Origin: Amycolatopsis jiangsuensis
Lineage (GTDB): Bacteria > Actinomycetota > Actinomycetes > Mycobacteriales > Pseudonocardiaceae
Reading direction: 5' to 3'
Assembly (NCBI RefSeq): GCF_014204865.1
Contig: NZ_JACHMG010000001.1
Span: 7,981,122 to 8,045,121, forward strand
Length of the DNA stretch: 64,000 nt
Under the pieces are notes generated by a model. The model did not search any database. It was not told the origin of the DNA and saw only the letters and a program-made list of their open reading frames with translations. The position numbers and the translations under genes were made by a program. Below are positions 9,330 through 18,122 of this stretch, one piece after another. Position 1 is the stretch's first letter. The number at the start of each line of letters is the position of its first letter.

Positions 9330-10172
9330 TCAGGCGAACGCGGAGACGTGGTCGGCGACGAATTCGCGGAGGCTGCGCGGGGCGCGGCCGATGAGCCGTC
9401 CGGCATCGCCGGAAAGCCAGGCCGCGTCGCCTTCCGCGACGAGGCCGAAGGCCTGCACGTTCGAGGTGGCGGCCGATTCGGGCACGCCCGCGTCGACCAG
9501 CATCGCGCGATGCGTCTCGGGGGAGACGCTTCGGTACTCGACCTCGTGCCCGAGTGCGGTGCCGAGCGCCGTCGCCACGTCGGCGTAGCTGACCAGCTCC
9601 GGACCGGTCAGCAGGTAGCTGCGGCCCGCGTGCGCTGCCGGCGCGCCCGCGACCGTGGCCGCGGCCGCCGCGACGTCCCGGGCATCGACCATGCCGAGCC
9701 GGCCGTCGCCGGAGCACATGACGAAGCTGTGCGACTCCCTGATCGAAGGAATGAAAGCGAAAAGGTTCTGCAGGAAGAAGTTCGGAGCCAGCAACGTGTA
9801 GTCGAGTCCGGTGGCACGCACGTGCGCCTCCACCCGCGCGTGGTCGCGGCGCCGCGCGACCGGCGAATCCGCTGTCGCCTTGTGATTGGTGATCTTCACG
9901 ACGTGCCCCACGCCCTGGCGTACGGCGGCATCGATAACCGCGATCTCGTGCTCCGGCACCGCGGCGCTGATCAGCAGCACGGTGTCCACCTCGCGCATCG
10001 CCGCGTCCACCGTCGCCCGCTGCTCGAAATCGCCCACCGCTACGTCCGCGGCGCCGCGTGGCGCCCGCGACCGGTCCCGGACCAGCGCTCTGGCCGCGTG
10101 CTGCTGCTCGCCGAGCAGCCGTACCGCCTCGGATCCGACCTTGCCCGACGGCCCGGTCACCAGAATCACCAC
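9330..10172 (-). CDS. NmrA/QorB-like NAD(P)H-binding oxidoreductase
   Basis: This is an atypical short-chain dehydrogenase of about 280 residues. It begins with a Rossmann glycine motif (VTGPSGKVGSEAVRLL) and has the family segment VVKITNHKA and a C-terminal substrate region. Members of this group include quinone oxidoreductases and redox sensors such as NmrA. AAAGGG just upstream supports GTG 10172 or 10169; longer starts reach back to 10253 but lack a ribosome-binding site. It is transcribed divergently from an HxlR regulator, an arrangement like qor2/qorR in Corynebacterium, which suggests electrophile or quinone induction. Confidence 0.75.
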   Translation of the reverse strand: MVILVTGPSGKVGSEAVRLLGEQQHAARALVRDRSRAPRGAADVAVGDFEQRATVDAAMREVDTVLLISAAVPEHEIAVIDAAVRQGVGHVVKITNHKATADSPVARRRDHARVEAHVRATGLDYTLLAPNFFLQNLFAFIPSIRESHSFVMCSGDGRLGMVDARDVAAAAATVAGAPAAHAGRSYLLTGPELVSYADVATALGTALGHEVEYRSVSPETHRAMLVDAGVPESAATSNVQAFGLVAEGDAAWLSGDAGRLIGRAPRSLREFVADHVSAFA

Positions 10173-10246
10173 GGCCCTTTCCCTGGGGTAGCGCCCGGAT
10201 TCCGGGCTCGAGCCCATCGTCTCCGTTTCCGCTGTCATTTGTGAAG

Positions 10247-10274
10247 TAGGCACCTTTGAGATGTATAGGTACCT
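10247..10274. promoter_or_regulatory. Repeated HxlR-type operator in the divergent promoter
   Basis: TAGGCACCT (10247-10255) and TAGGTACCT (10266-10274) differ at one base and are offset by 19 bp. The second ends one base before the preferred ATG of the HxlR gene. Their spacing fits two half-sites of a DUF24 dimer. Confidence 0.4.
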
Positions 10275-10275
10275 G

Positions 10276-10689
10276 ATGGATACTGACTCTGACGACGGTT
10301 CGAGGCGCTTCTACGCGAAAGACTGTCCCTCTCGTACGGTGGTGGACGTGCTCGCGAACAAGTGGGTGCTCTACCTCCTCAGCATCCTCGAGGGCAGCGC
10401 GCGGCCGCTCCGGTTCACCGAGATCCGCTGCCGGATCGACGGCATCACACAGAAATCGCTCACCCAGGCACTGCGCAACCTCGAACGCGACGGCCTCGTC
10501 AGCCGCACCGTCTACCCGGCCATCCCGCCCCACGTCGAATACGCCCTGACCGACCTCGGCCTCGAAGCGGGGCGGCTCACCACCCAGATCGCCGAATGGT
10601 CCCGCGCCAACGCACCGCGGATCGTCGCGGCTCGCGACCACCACGCGCAGAAGCCGTCCGCCGCGTTCGGCAGTCCTGAGCAGCGGTGA
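10276..10689 (+). CDS. HxlR (DUF24)-family regulator
   Basis: The 137-residue winged-helix regulator has the family signature: an N-terminal cysteine in CPSRTVVDVLANKWVLYLL and the HTH segment RFTEIRCRIDGITQKSLTQA with LVSRTVYPAIPPHVEYALT. The single N-terminal cysteine is the redox or electrophile sensor in studied members such as QorR and YodB. I prefer ATG 10276 to ATG 10261, because 10261 would bury the operator-like repeat in the coding sequence. It likely represses itself and the divergent oxidoreductase. Its stop lies 3 bp from the convergent argS stop. Confidence 0.85.
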   Translation: MDTDSDDGSRRFYAKDCPSRTVVDVLANKWVLYLLSILEGSARPLRFTEIRCRIDGITQKSLTQALRNLERDGLVSRTVYPAIPPHVEYALTDLGLEAGRLTTQIAEWSRANAPRIVAARDHHAQKPSAAFGSPEQR

Positions 10690-10692
10690 GCG

Positions 10693-12420
10693 TCAGAGAC
10701 GTCGGGGCGCCTCGATACCGAGCAAGCCCAGGCCGAGTACGAGGGTCCGCGAGGTCAGTGCCGACAGCTGGAGCCGGGAGTCCCGTAGCTCCGGTGTCTC
10801 TGCAGTGAGCACGGGACATTGTTCGTAGAACCGTGAGAACGCGACAGCGGTGTCGTACAGATACGTACACAGCTTGTGCGGTGCGTACGCCGACACTGCC
10901 GCCCGTACAGCCTCACCGAAGCGCAAGAGAGTAAGCGCCAGTGCTCGTTCCGCCGCTTCGGCCAGTATGACGGGCGCGCCGTCGCCGCGGTCGCCTGCTT
11001 TGGCGAGGATCGACTCGATCCGCGCGTGCGCGTACTGCAGGTAGACGGACGTGTTGCCGTCCTTGGCGAGCATGCGGTCCCACGCGAACACGTAGTCCCG
11101 CTCGCGGTCCCCGGACAGATCGGCGTACTTCACCGCGCCGATGCCCACCGCATGCGCGACAGCGCGCTGTTCCGCGGCGCTCAGTTCGCTGCGCTCGGAG
11201 ACGACCTCCGCGGCCTGGCTGACCGCTTCGTCGAGCAAGTCGGCGAGCTTGATCGTCTCGCCGGCGCGTGTCCGCATCACCTTGCCGTCCGCGCCGAGCA
11301 CCGAGCCGAATCCGATGTGCTCGGCGTGCACACCGTCGAGCCATCCGGCCGCGCGGCACACCGCGAAAAGCATCGCGAAGTGCTGTGCTTGCGGCGTGCC
11401 GACCACGTACAGCAGATCGGTCGCACCACGCTCGGCGGTCCAGTACTTCGCCGTGGCGAGATCCGTGGCCGCGTAGCCGTAGCCGCCGTCCCGTTTGCGC
11501 ACGATCAGCGGCAGCCGATCGTCGTCGCGGTTGCGGAAGCCTTCGGGGAACACGCAGACCGCGCCGTCGCTGATCTCGGTGAGCCCACTTGCCTCGAGTT
11601 CGTCGACGACTTTCGCGAGATTCGGGTTGTAGAAGCTTTCACCGTAGAGGTCAGCGTTGGTGAGCGTGGTGCCGAGCTGCCGGTAGACCTCGTTGAAATG
11701 CCGAGTCGACTCGTCGATGAGTTCCTGCCATACCGCAAGGGTTTCGGTGTCCCCGCCCTGCAGTTTCACCACGCGCTCGCGGGACCTCGTCGCGAACGCC
11801 TCGTCGCTGTCGAACTTCCGGCGCGCGGCCTGGTAGAACGCGTTGAGGTCGCTGATTCCGCCACGCACCGCGGGCGGTTCGTCGATCAGATGCTCGATGA
11901 GCATGCCGAAGGGGGTGCCCCAGTCGCCGAGATGGTTGTGCGGCAGCACTTCGTGCCCGGCGAACCGCAGCAGCCGGGCGATCGCGTCACCGAGCACTGT
12001 GGACCGCAGATGCCCGACGTGCATCTCCTTCGCGACGTTGGGGCTGCTGTAGTCGAGGGCGATGCGGCGCGGCTTTTCCGCCGGGGCCACACCGAGCCGG
12101 TCGTCGCCCGCCAGCGCTGCCACGCGCCGTTCCAGCCACGAGCGGCGCAGGACGAGATTCACGAATCCGGGACCTGCGATCTCCGGTGGCTCGGCGATGT
12201 CTCCCAGGTCCAGGTGCGCGACGATCTGCGCGGCCACCTCCCGCGGTGGCCGGCCGAGCCGCTTGCCGAGGCTCATCGCCAGGTTGCACTGGTAGTCGAC
12301 ACCGTCGCGAGTGGACACGACGACGAGTGCGTCCGCCGGTTCCGGGTCGATGCCGAAGGCGCTGTGGAGGGCGTTCACCACGCGTCGCCCCAGTTCCTCG
12401 TTCACTTCGAGCTGCTGCAC
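10693..12420 (-). CDS. argS: Arginyl-tRNA synthetase
   Basis: This class I enzyme charges tRNA-Arg. The 575-residue product has the N-terminal additional domain, the HIGH-type motif in EMHVGHLRST (near 130), the KMSKS-equivalent loop GKVMRTRAGETIKL, and a C-terminal anticodon-binding domain with the conserved YLQYAHARI. The GTG at 12420 is chosen because AAGGAGGG lies 6-7 nt upstream. In most actinobacteria argS precedes lysA; here it stands alone between HxlR and an MFS gene, so it may be a second copy. Confidence 0.93.
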   Translation of the reverse strand: MQQLEVNEELGRRVVNALHSAFGIDPEPADALVVVSTRDGVDYQCNLAMSLGKRLGRPPREVAAQIVAHLDLGDIAEPPEIAGPGFVNLVLRRSWLERRVAALAGDDRLGVAPAEKPRRIALDYSSPNVAKEMHVGHLRSTVLGDAIARLLRFAGHEVLPHNHLGDWGTPFGMLIEHLIDEPPAVRGGISDLNAFYQAARRKFDSDEAFATRSRERVVKLQGGDTETLAVWQELIDESTRHFNEVYRQLGTTLTNADLYGESFYNPNLAKVVDELEASGLTEISDGAVCVFPEGFRNRDDDRLPLIVRKRDGGYGYAATDLATAKYWTAERGATDLLYVVGTPQAQHFAMLFAVCRAAGWLDGVHAEHIGFGSVLGADGKVMRTRAGETIKLADLLDEAVSQAAEVVSERSELSAAEQRAVAHAVGIGAVKYADLSGDRERDYVFAWDRMLAKDGNTSVYLQYAHARIESILAKAGDRGDGAPVILAEAAERALALTLLRFGEAVRAAVSAYAPHKLCTYLYDTAVAFSRFYEQCPVLTAETPELRDSRLQLSALTSRTLVLGLGLLGIEAPRRL

Positions 12421-12487
12421 GGTGTCCCTCCTTCGCGTCGTCGGATCGGGGCAGCGTACCGACTCCGCGCGGACGGGTTCGACGTGT

Positions 12488-13780
12488 TTACCGCAGCTCG
12501 CTGCCCTTCGTCTCGGGCAGGCGCAGGATGACGAGAAACGCGATCGCCGCCGCGACGGCCACGTACCAGAAGAACGCGGTGCCGGCACCGGTCGTGGACA
12601 GCGCGTTGAGCACTAGGGGAGCGGTGCCGCCGAACACCGCGACGGTGAGGTTGTACCAGGCGCCGATGCCCAGGCCGCGCAGTTCTGTGGGGAACAGCTC
12701 GCTCATGATCGCCGGGGCCAGCGAGGTCATCGCGGTGTAGAGCCCGAGCCCCACGCAGAACACGACGAGCAGGCTGCCCAGCCCGGGTCGTACGAGGTAG
12801 GAGAGCGGCACGATCACCAGTGCGGTCGCTCCCGACCACACGAGCAGTTGCGGTCGGCGTCCGGCCCGGTCGGCGAGCGCCCCCATCGGGTACTGCAGCG
12901 CGACGAACAGCGCGGTGCCGATGGACAGCGCTAGGAAGGTGTCTACGTCGTCCGCGCCACGGGTCTTGACCGCGAACGAGGTGAGCGCGCTGAAGAACGT
13001 GTAGTAGCAGAGCGTGGACAGCATGGTGAAGCCGACGAGCTGCCCGACCGCGCGGGGATGGTGCGTAAGCGTGGTGAGCAGCGGTCGCCGGACGCGCCGG
13101 GCTTGGTCCTTCTTCTGGTGGTACAGCTCGGTTTCCGCGAGACTGCGGCGCAGCCAGAGGCCGACCACGCCGAGCACGCCGCCGAGCAGGAACGGAATCC
13201 TCCAGCCGAACGAACCGAGCTGGGCCTTGTCCATGGTGCGCGCGAGCACGAAGCCGAGCACGGTCGCGATGAGCACGGCGGTGCCGGTGGAGATGTAGAA
13301 GAACGAGGAGTACCGCCCCCGCCGCTGCCTCGGCGCGACCTCGCCGAGGTAGGCCGAGGCGTTGGACACTTCGCCGCCGAGCGAGAGCCCCTGCGCGATC
13401 CGCGCGATCAGCAGCAACACCGGCGCGAGCCATCCGACCTGCGCGAACGTGGGCAATACTCCGATCGCGACGGACCCGCCGGCCATCAGCCCGATGGTGA
13501 GGATCATGGCCGGCTTGCGTCCGTGCACGTCGGCGAACCGCCCGAGCAGCACCCCGCCGAGCGGCCGGAAGAAGAACGCGAGCGCATAGGTGGCGAACGT
13601 GTTGATCAGGGCGAGCGCATCATTGCCGGGCGGGAAGAAGGCCCCGGCGAAGTAGATGCTGAACGTCGCATAGATCGTCCAGTCGAACCACTCGAGCGCG
13701 TTCCCGGCACTGGCGGCGAACAACTTCCGCACCGGCAACCGATGCCGCACCACACCCTCGACCGCCGCCGGCTCACCCAT
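12488..13780 (-). CDS. MFS permease of the metabolite:H+ symporter family
   Basis: The 430-residue protein has twelve hydrophobic segments. Signatures of the MHS branch (KgtP, ShiA and ProP relatives) are GNALEWFDWTIYATFSIYFA at the start, RPLGGVLLGRFADVHGRKPA after helix 2 and the amphipathic QGLSLGGEVSNASAYLGE. Likely substrates are dicarboxylates, aromatic acids or osmolytes; the sequence does not decide. ATG 13780 is favoured by GGAGG 8 nt upstream. The 45-copy octamer array starts about 110 bp upstream of this start, so its promoter lies in or beyond the array. Confidence 0.85.
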   Translation of the reverse strand: MGEPAAVEGVVRHRLPVRKLFAASAGNALEWFDWTIYATFSIYFAGAFFPPGNDALALINTFATYALAFFFRPLGGVLLGRFADVHGRKPAMILTIGLMAGGSVAIGVLPTFAQVGWLAPVLLLIARIAQGLSLGGEVSNASAYLGEVAPRQRRGRYSSFFYISTGTAVLIATVLGFVLARTMDKAQLGSFGWRIPFLLGGVLGVVGLWLRRSLAETELYHQKKDQARRVRRPLLTTLTHHPRAVGQLVGFTMLSTLCYYTFFSALTSFAVKTRGADDVDTFLALSIGTALFVALQYPMGALADRAGRRPQLLVWSGATALVIVPLSYLVRPGLGSLLVVFCVGLGLYTAMTSLAPAIMSELFPTELRGLGIGAWYNLTVAVFGGTAPLVLNALSTTGAGTAFFWYVAVAAAIAFLVILRLPETKGSELR

Positions 13781-13888
13781 CCGCCCGACCTCCACATCCA
13801 CCCGGAGTGGAACGGCACTTTGCCAGAAAGCTCCGGAATTCGGTAGCGCCCGCCGCATCCTGGACCGGCCCGGCGATGCTGTCCTTGC

Positions 13889-14248
13889 GGGGTTGCGGGG
13901 TTGCGGGGTTGCGGGGTTGCGGGGTTGCGGGGTTGCGGGGTTGCGGGGTTGCGGGGTTGCGGGGTTGCGGGGTTGCGGGGTTGCGGGGTTGCGGGGTTGC
14001 GGGGTTGCGGGGTTGCGGGGTTGCGGGGTTGCGGGGTTGCGGGGTTGCGGGGTTGCGGGGTTGCGGGGTTGCGGGGTTGCGGGGTTGCGGGGTTGCGGGG
14101 TTGCGGGGTTGCGGGGTTGCGGGGTTGCGGGGTTGCGGGGTTGCGGGGTTGCGGGGTTGCGGGGTTGCGGGGTTGCGGGGTTGCGGGGTTGCGGGGTTGC
14201 GGGGTTGCGGGGTTGCGGGGTTGCGGGGTTGCGGGGTTGCGGGGTTGC
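13889..14248. repeat. Tandem array (GGGGTTGC)x45
   Basis: An 8-bp unit is repeated 45 times without a single mismatch over 360 bp, counted from line phase. Four Gs occur every 8 nt with a TTGC spacer, so the plus strand can form stacked G-quadruplexes. The exact copy number is likely to vary between isolates and assemblies. Confidence 0.97.
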
Positions 14249-14303
14249 CCTTGCTCAGGCGTCTTGCCCTCGCTCTCGATGCCCCGCGCTCCCGGCGATC
14301 CTT

Positions 14304-14375
14304 GCCCAGGTGCCCAGGTGCCCAGGTGCCCAGGTGCCCAGGTGCCCAGGTGCCCAGGTGCCCAGGTGCCCAGGT
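14304..14375. repeat. Tandem array (GCCCAGGT)x9
   Basis: This is a second, unrelated 8-bp unit in nine perfect copies (72 bp), 56 bp after the first array. Confidence 0.97.
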
Positions 14376-14773
14376 GCATGTCCCTGCCTTGTCCCCGCGC
14401 GTGCGTGCTCCTGTCTTGTCCCTGCGCGTGTGACTGTTCCTGCTCTGTTCCTGCACCCGCCCCCGGGACGCATGGCACCGCCGCCTCGAGCACACGGCGT
14501 CCCCCTCGTACGGGCACGCCGGAGGACCCAGCCAGCCCCGCCGCACGTGACTCGACGCAGGGACCGCCGCCTTCGGTAGGCGGCGCTCTGCTGACTCGCG
14601 CAGGCACCAGGGCTTCGCCGACCGCACCGGTATGGCGCCCACTCGCTTGATCAGCGAATAGGGCCGTTCCGGTACGGAAGGCTTCGCTCACGCCAGCAGG
14701 CACGAAAGCTCCGCCCTCTGCCACCGCCGTCGCCGCTGCCGTTGTCTCCGACGATTCAATGCGCAGAATCCTT

Positions 14774-14885
14774 ACCCAGCGACCCAGCGACCCAGCGACC
14801 CAGCGACCCAGCGACCCAGCGACCCAGCGACCCAGCGACCCAGCGACCCAGCGACCCAGCGACCCAGCGACCCAGCGACCCAGCG
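14774..14885. repeat. Tandem array (ACCCAGCG)x14
   Basis: This is a third 8-bp unit in fourteen perfect copies (112 bp). It shares the CCCAG core with the second array but has a different flank. Confidence 0.97.
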
Positions 14886-15188
14886 GTTGCACGTTTCGCA
14901 CCACGTGCTGCTCACCAAGTCACCTGCCGAGTCCGCATGCTGCGTCGTTCGGCTGAGCCTTCACGTCGTGTCACTCACGCATCGCACGGTGGTGAGCCAG
15001 CCCCGCACAGCCCGCGCGGAGGATGTGCGTCGCCCATATCGCCGAGGTACCCGCACAGCCCGCACCGGCCCCGCACAGCCCGCGTCAGCCCGCCGTCACC
15101 CCGCACGCTACGACGTTCACTTCCCGTCCGACAGATCCCCTCCTCCCTTCACAAACACCCGTTCCACACGGCCTCCGCAAGCCCCGGC

Positions 15189-17297
15189 TCAGGCTGTGCT
15201 GGCCAAGGCGAACGGGAGCACCGCGTCCGCCCCGGCGTTGCGGAGCAGGCGGGTGGCCAGGGTCATCGTCCAGCCGGTGTCGATCACGTCGTCCACCAGC
15301 AGGACCGGGCCCTGGAGCCCGGCGACCGCCGAGGCCACCGGCTCTGGCAGGCTCAGCCGCCGCCACAGATCCGCCAGGCGCTGGGCGCTGTTCGCCTGCC
15401 GGGGCGGCGGGCCGGCCGAGGCCAGTTCGCCGAGGTAGTCCAGCCGTCCGATCGCGGACAGTCGCAGGGCGAGGCTGTCGACCAGGTGCGGCCGCGTCGC
15501 CGACGGGATCGCGACCACTGCCACCGGCCGCTGCGCCCATCGCCATGAGGCCAGCACCGTGACGCACGCTTCGAACACCGAGTCCGGCACCTCGCCGTCG
15601 GCCGAACCCGTGCCGACGAGCGAGCGCAGCCGCCCGCCCCAGCCCACGTCGGTGAGCCGGCCCAGTACCTGCCCCGGCTCAGCCTGTTCGCCGGCCGCGA
15701 TCCGGCCGGACAACGGCACCTCGAGCCCACCCATCCCGCTCGGCCACTGCTTGCGTGGTGCGATGTCCACCCCCGGCCGGTCCAGCCGTTCCCGCGTGGC
15801 GCCGGCCACCTCCTCGGACACCGCCGTGTCCCAGTGCTGTCCGGTGCAGTTGTCGCAACGCCCGCACGGCGCCGCCTCCGGATCGTCCAGCTGCCGGCGC
15901 AGGTACTCCATCCGGCACCCGGTCGTCGCCACGTACCCGAGCATCGCCTCCTGCTCCGCGGCACGCGCCGTACCCACGCGTTCGTAGCGTTCGCGGTCGT
16001 AGTCCCAGTGCTGCCCGGTGCTCTCCCAGCCACCGCGTACCCGGCGCACCGCACCGTCGACGTCGAGCACCTTCAGCACCATCTCCAGCCGCGACCGGGA
16101 AAGCTCGACCGACGGCTCCAGAGCCGCTGTCGAAAGTGGACGGTCGGCGTAGGACAGCGCATTGAGCACCTGGGACACGCGCAACTCGTCCGGGAAAGCC
16201 AGCGATCCGAAGTACGCCCAGATCGCCTTGTCCTCCCGCCCCGGCAGCAGCACGACCTCGGCCCGCTCCACCCCGCGGCCGGCCCGGCCGACCTGCTGGT
16301 AGTAGGCGATCGGCGAGGACGGCGCGCCCAGGTGCACCACGAAGCCGAGATCCGGCTTGTCGAAACCCATCCCGAGTGCGGAGGTGGCCACGAGCGCCTT
16401 GACGCGGTTCGCCAGCAAATCGTCCTCGGCTGCCTGCCGATCGGCCGGATCGGTCTTGCCGGTGTAGGCCGTGACCGGGTACCCGCGGTCGCCGAGCAGC
16501 GCCGCGACGTCGTGCGCGGCCGCGACCGTGAGGGTGTAGATGATCCCGGATCCGGGCAGCTCCGCCAGGTGTTCGGCGAGCCAGGCGAGCCGGGCCTGGT
16601 CCGTGGGCAGCTCGGCGACCGCCAGCCGCAGACTCTCCCGGTCCAGTGGTCCGCGCAGCACCAGGGTGCCGGCCCGGTCGCCGATGCCGAGCTGCTCGGC
16701 GACGTCGGTGGCCACCCGGTCGTTGGCGGTCGCGGTGGTGGCCAGCACCGGCACCCCGTCGGGCAGCTCACCCAGCAGCGTGCGCAGCCGCCGGTAGTCC
16801 GGCCGGAAGTCGTGCCCCCAGTCGGAGATGCAGTGCGCCTCGTCCACCACCAGCAGTCCGGCCTCCGCGGTGAGCTTGGGCAGCACCCGGTCGCGGAAAT
16901 CCGGGTTGTTCAGCCGTTCCGGGCTAACCAGGAGCACATCGACCTCGCCCGTCGCGACACTTGCCTGGACCTGATCCCACTCCTGCGCGTTGGCCGAGTT
17001 GATCGTCGCCGCGTGGATCCCGGCGCGCGCCGCCGCGGCGATCTGGTTGCGCATCAACGCGAGCAGGGGCGAGACGATCACCGTGGGTCCCGCGCCCTGC
17101 TCCCGCAGCAGCGCCGTGGCGAGGAAGTACACCGCGGACTTTCCCCATCCGGTGCGCTGCACGACGAGCGCGCGCCGGTGCTGCGCGACCAGCGCCTCGA
17201 TGGCCGTCCACTGGTCGTCGCGGAGGGTGGCGGTGTCGCCGGCGAGCGCGCGGAGCAGGGTCTCGGCGCGGGTTCGCAGGGTCTCGGTGGTGTCCAC
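15189..17297 (-). CDS. RecQ-like DNA helicase with C-terminal phosphoribosyltransferase-like domain
   Basis: This is an SF2 3'-5' helicase of about 702 residues. Its helicase core has Walker A QRTGWGKSAVYF (near 50), the DEAH box VVDEAHCISDWGHDFRPDYR (near 150), TATAT and the motif VI segment YYQQVGRAGRG. A zinc-binding cysteine cluster follows (CRMEYLR...CGRCDNC). The last ~200 residues hold a phosphoribosyltransferase-like domain with the PRPP-loop-like VLLVDDVIDTGWT (near 665). This fusion is known in actinobacteria but its role is not settled. GTG 17297 is chosen; GTG 17363 would add 22 proline/glycine-rich residues. Neither has a clear ribosome-binding site. Confidence 0.88.
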   Translation of the reverse strand: MDTTETLRTRAETLLRALAGDTATLRDDQWTAIEALVAQHRRALVVQRTGWGKSAVYFLATALLREQGAGPTVIVSPLLALMRNQIAAAARAGIHAATINSANAQEWDQVQASVATGEVDVLLVSPERLNNPDFRDRVLPKLTAEAGLLVVDEAHCISDWGHDFRPDYRRLRTLLGELPDGVPVLATTATANDRVATDVAEQLGIGDRAGTLVLRGPLDRESLRLAVAELPTDQARLAWLAEHLAELPGSGIIYTLTVAAAHDVAALLGDRGYPVTAYTGKTDPADRQAAEDDLLANRVKALVATSALGMGFDKPDLGFVVHLGAPSSPIAYYQQVGRAGRGVERAEVVLLPGREDKAIWAYFGSLAFPDELRVSQVLNALSYADRPLSTAALEPSVELSRSRLEMVLKVLDVDGAVRRVRGGWESTGQHWDYDRERYERVGTARAAEQEAMLGYVATTGCRMEYLRRQLDDPEAAPCGRCDNCTGQHWDTAVSEEVAGATRERLDRPGVDIAPRKQWPSGMGGLEVPLSGRIAAGEQAEPGQVLGRLTDVGWGGRLRSLVGTGSADGEVPDSVFEACVTVLASWRWAQRPVAVVAIPSATRPHLVDSLALRLSAIGRLDYLGELASAGPPPRQANSAQRLADLWRRLSLPEPVASAVAGLQGPVLLVDDVIDTGWTMTLATRLLRNAGADAVLPFALASTA

Positions 17298-17382
17298 GTC
17301 CCCACGTCTACCCCATGTCTCCGACAAACCGGGAGCCGGAGGCGGAGCGAACGGACCGGTCACACTCGAAAACGGAGGGTTA

Positions 17383-17398
17383 TGTGACTCATGTCACA
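17383..17398. promoter_or_regulatory. Perfect CRP/GlxR-type palindrome between recQ and nadD
   Basis: TGTGACTCATGTCACA fits TGTGA-N6-TCACA exactly, the consensus of cAMP receptor proteins including actinobacterial Crp and GlxR. It lies 86 bp upstream of recQ (GTG 17297) and 81 bp upstream of nadD. Confidence 0.6.
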
Positions 17399-17462
17399 AA
17401 GTGAGCTGATCTCGGGGCGGCCACGTCGTGGTCCGAAGTGGCAGCCGCCGCGCCCTCGCGCG

Positions 17463-17478
17463 TATAGGCTCACCGGCT
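17463..17478 (+). promoter_or_regulatory. -10 element of nadD, probably leaderless
   Basis: TATAGGCT lies 8 nt before the nadD ATG, and no ribosome-binding site is present. This placement puts the transcription start at or next to the start codon. Confidence 0.4.
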
Positions 17479-18078
17479 ATGTCACCACGCCGGATCGGGG
17501 TCATGGGCGGCACCTTCGACCCCGTGCACCACGGTCACCTCGTCGCGGCGAGTGAGGTCCAGTCGCGGTTCGCCCTCGACGAGGTCATCTTCGTGCCCAC
17601 CGGCCAGCCGTGGCAGAAGACCGGCCGCCGGGTCACCCGCGCCGAGGACCGTTACCTGATGACGGTGATCGCCACCGCGTCCAACCCGGTGTTCTCGGTG
17701 AGCCGGGTGGACATCGACCGCGGCGGGCAGACCTACACCGTCGACACGCTCCGGGACCTGCACGAGGAGTACCCGGACGACGAGCTGTTCTTCATCACCG
17801 GCGCGGACGCGCTCGAGCAGATCCTCACCTGGCACAAGGCGGACGAACTGTTCGACTTCGCGCACTTCATCGGCGTCACGCGGCCCGGTTACCGGCTCAA
17901 CTCCCACCACCTTCCCAGCGGCAAGGTCAGTCTCGTCGAGGTCACCGCGATGGCGATTTCGTCCACCGCGTGCCGGGAACGCGTCGAACGCGGTGAGCCG
18001 GTCTGGTACCTCGTACCGGACGGCGTGGTGCGCTACATCGCGAAGAAGGACCTCTACCGCAAGGACCGCGACGGCTGA
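17479..18078 (+). CDS. nadD: Nicotinate-nucleotide adenylyltransferase
   Basis: NadD adenylates nicotinate mononucleotide in NAD synthesis. The 199-residue product has the nucleotidyltransferase motif [12 protein letters not shown] at the start and the C-terminal ISSTxxR motif ([11 protein letters not shown]). ATG 17479 starts the conserved [15 protein letters not shown]; upstream extension is unconserved. rsfS, gpgP, octT and degV follow in the order seen in mycobacteria (Rv2421c to Rv2417c). Confidence 0.95.
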   Translation: MSPRRIGVMGGTFDPVHHGHLVAASEVQSRFALDEVIFVPTGQPWQKTGRRVTRAEDRYLMTVIATASNPVFSVSRVDIDRGGQTYTVDTLRDLHEEYPDDELFFITGADALEQILTWHKADELFDFAHFIGVTRPGYRLNSHHLPSGKVSLVEVTAMAISSTACRERVERGEPVWYLVPDGVVRYIAKKDLYRKDRDG

Positions 18079-18122
18079 CCGGGTACTCTCGTCCGGGCGA
18101 ACCCCGAATCCGAAGGAGCACT

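Larger units (their letters stand above)
13781..15188. other. 1.4 kb gene-free region with three octamer arrays
   Basis: No credible gene lies between the MFS start and the recQ stop. All long open frames here come from the 8-bp repeats, which stay open in every frame because the units lack stops. Between the arrays there are degenerate runs: TTGTCCCTGCGCGTG-like units at about 14381-14450 and CCCGCACAGCCCGC three times at about 14998-15085. Confidence 0.8.

Noticed and set aside
13889..14885. CRISPR array
   Set aside because: The repeats are contiguous 8-mers without spacers and no cas genes are present.
13606..14904. Long open frames (up to 432 codons) with 8-residue repeats such as NPATPQPR and LGTWAPGH
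   Set aside because: An 8-bp unit without stops stays open in all frames on both strands. The frames have no ribosome-binding site and run into real genes.
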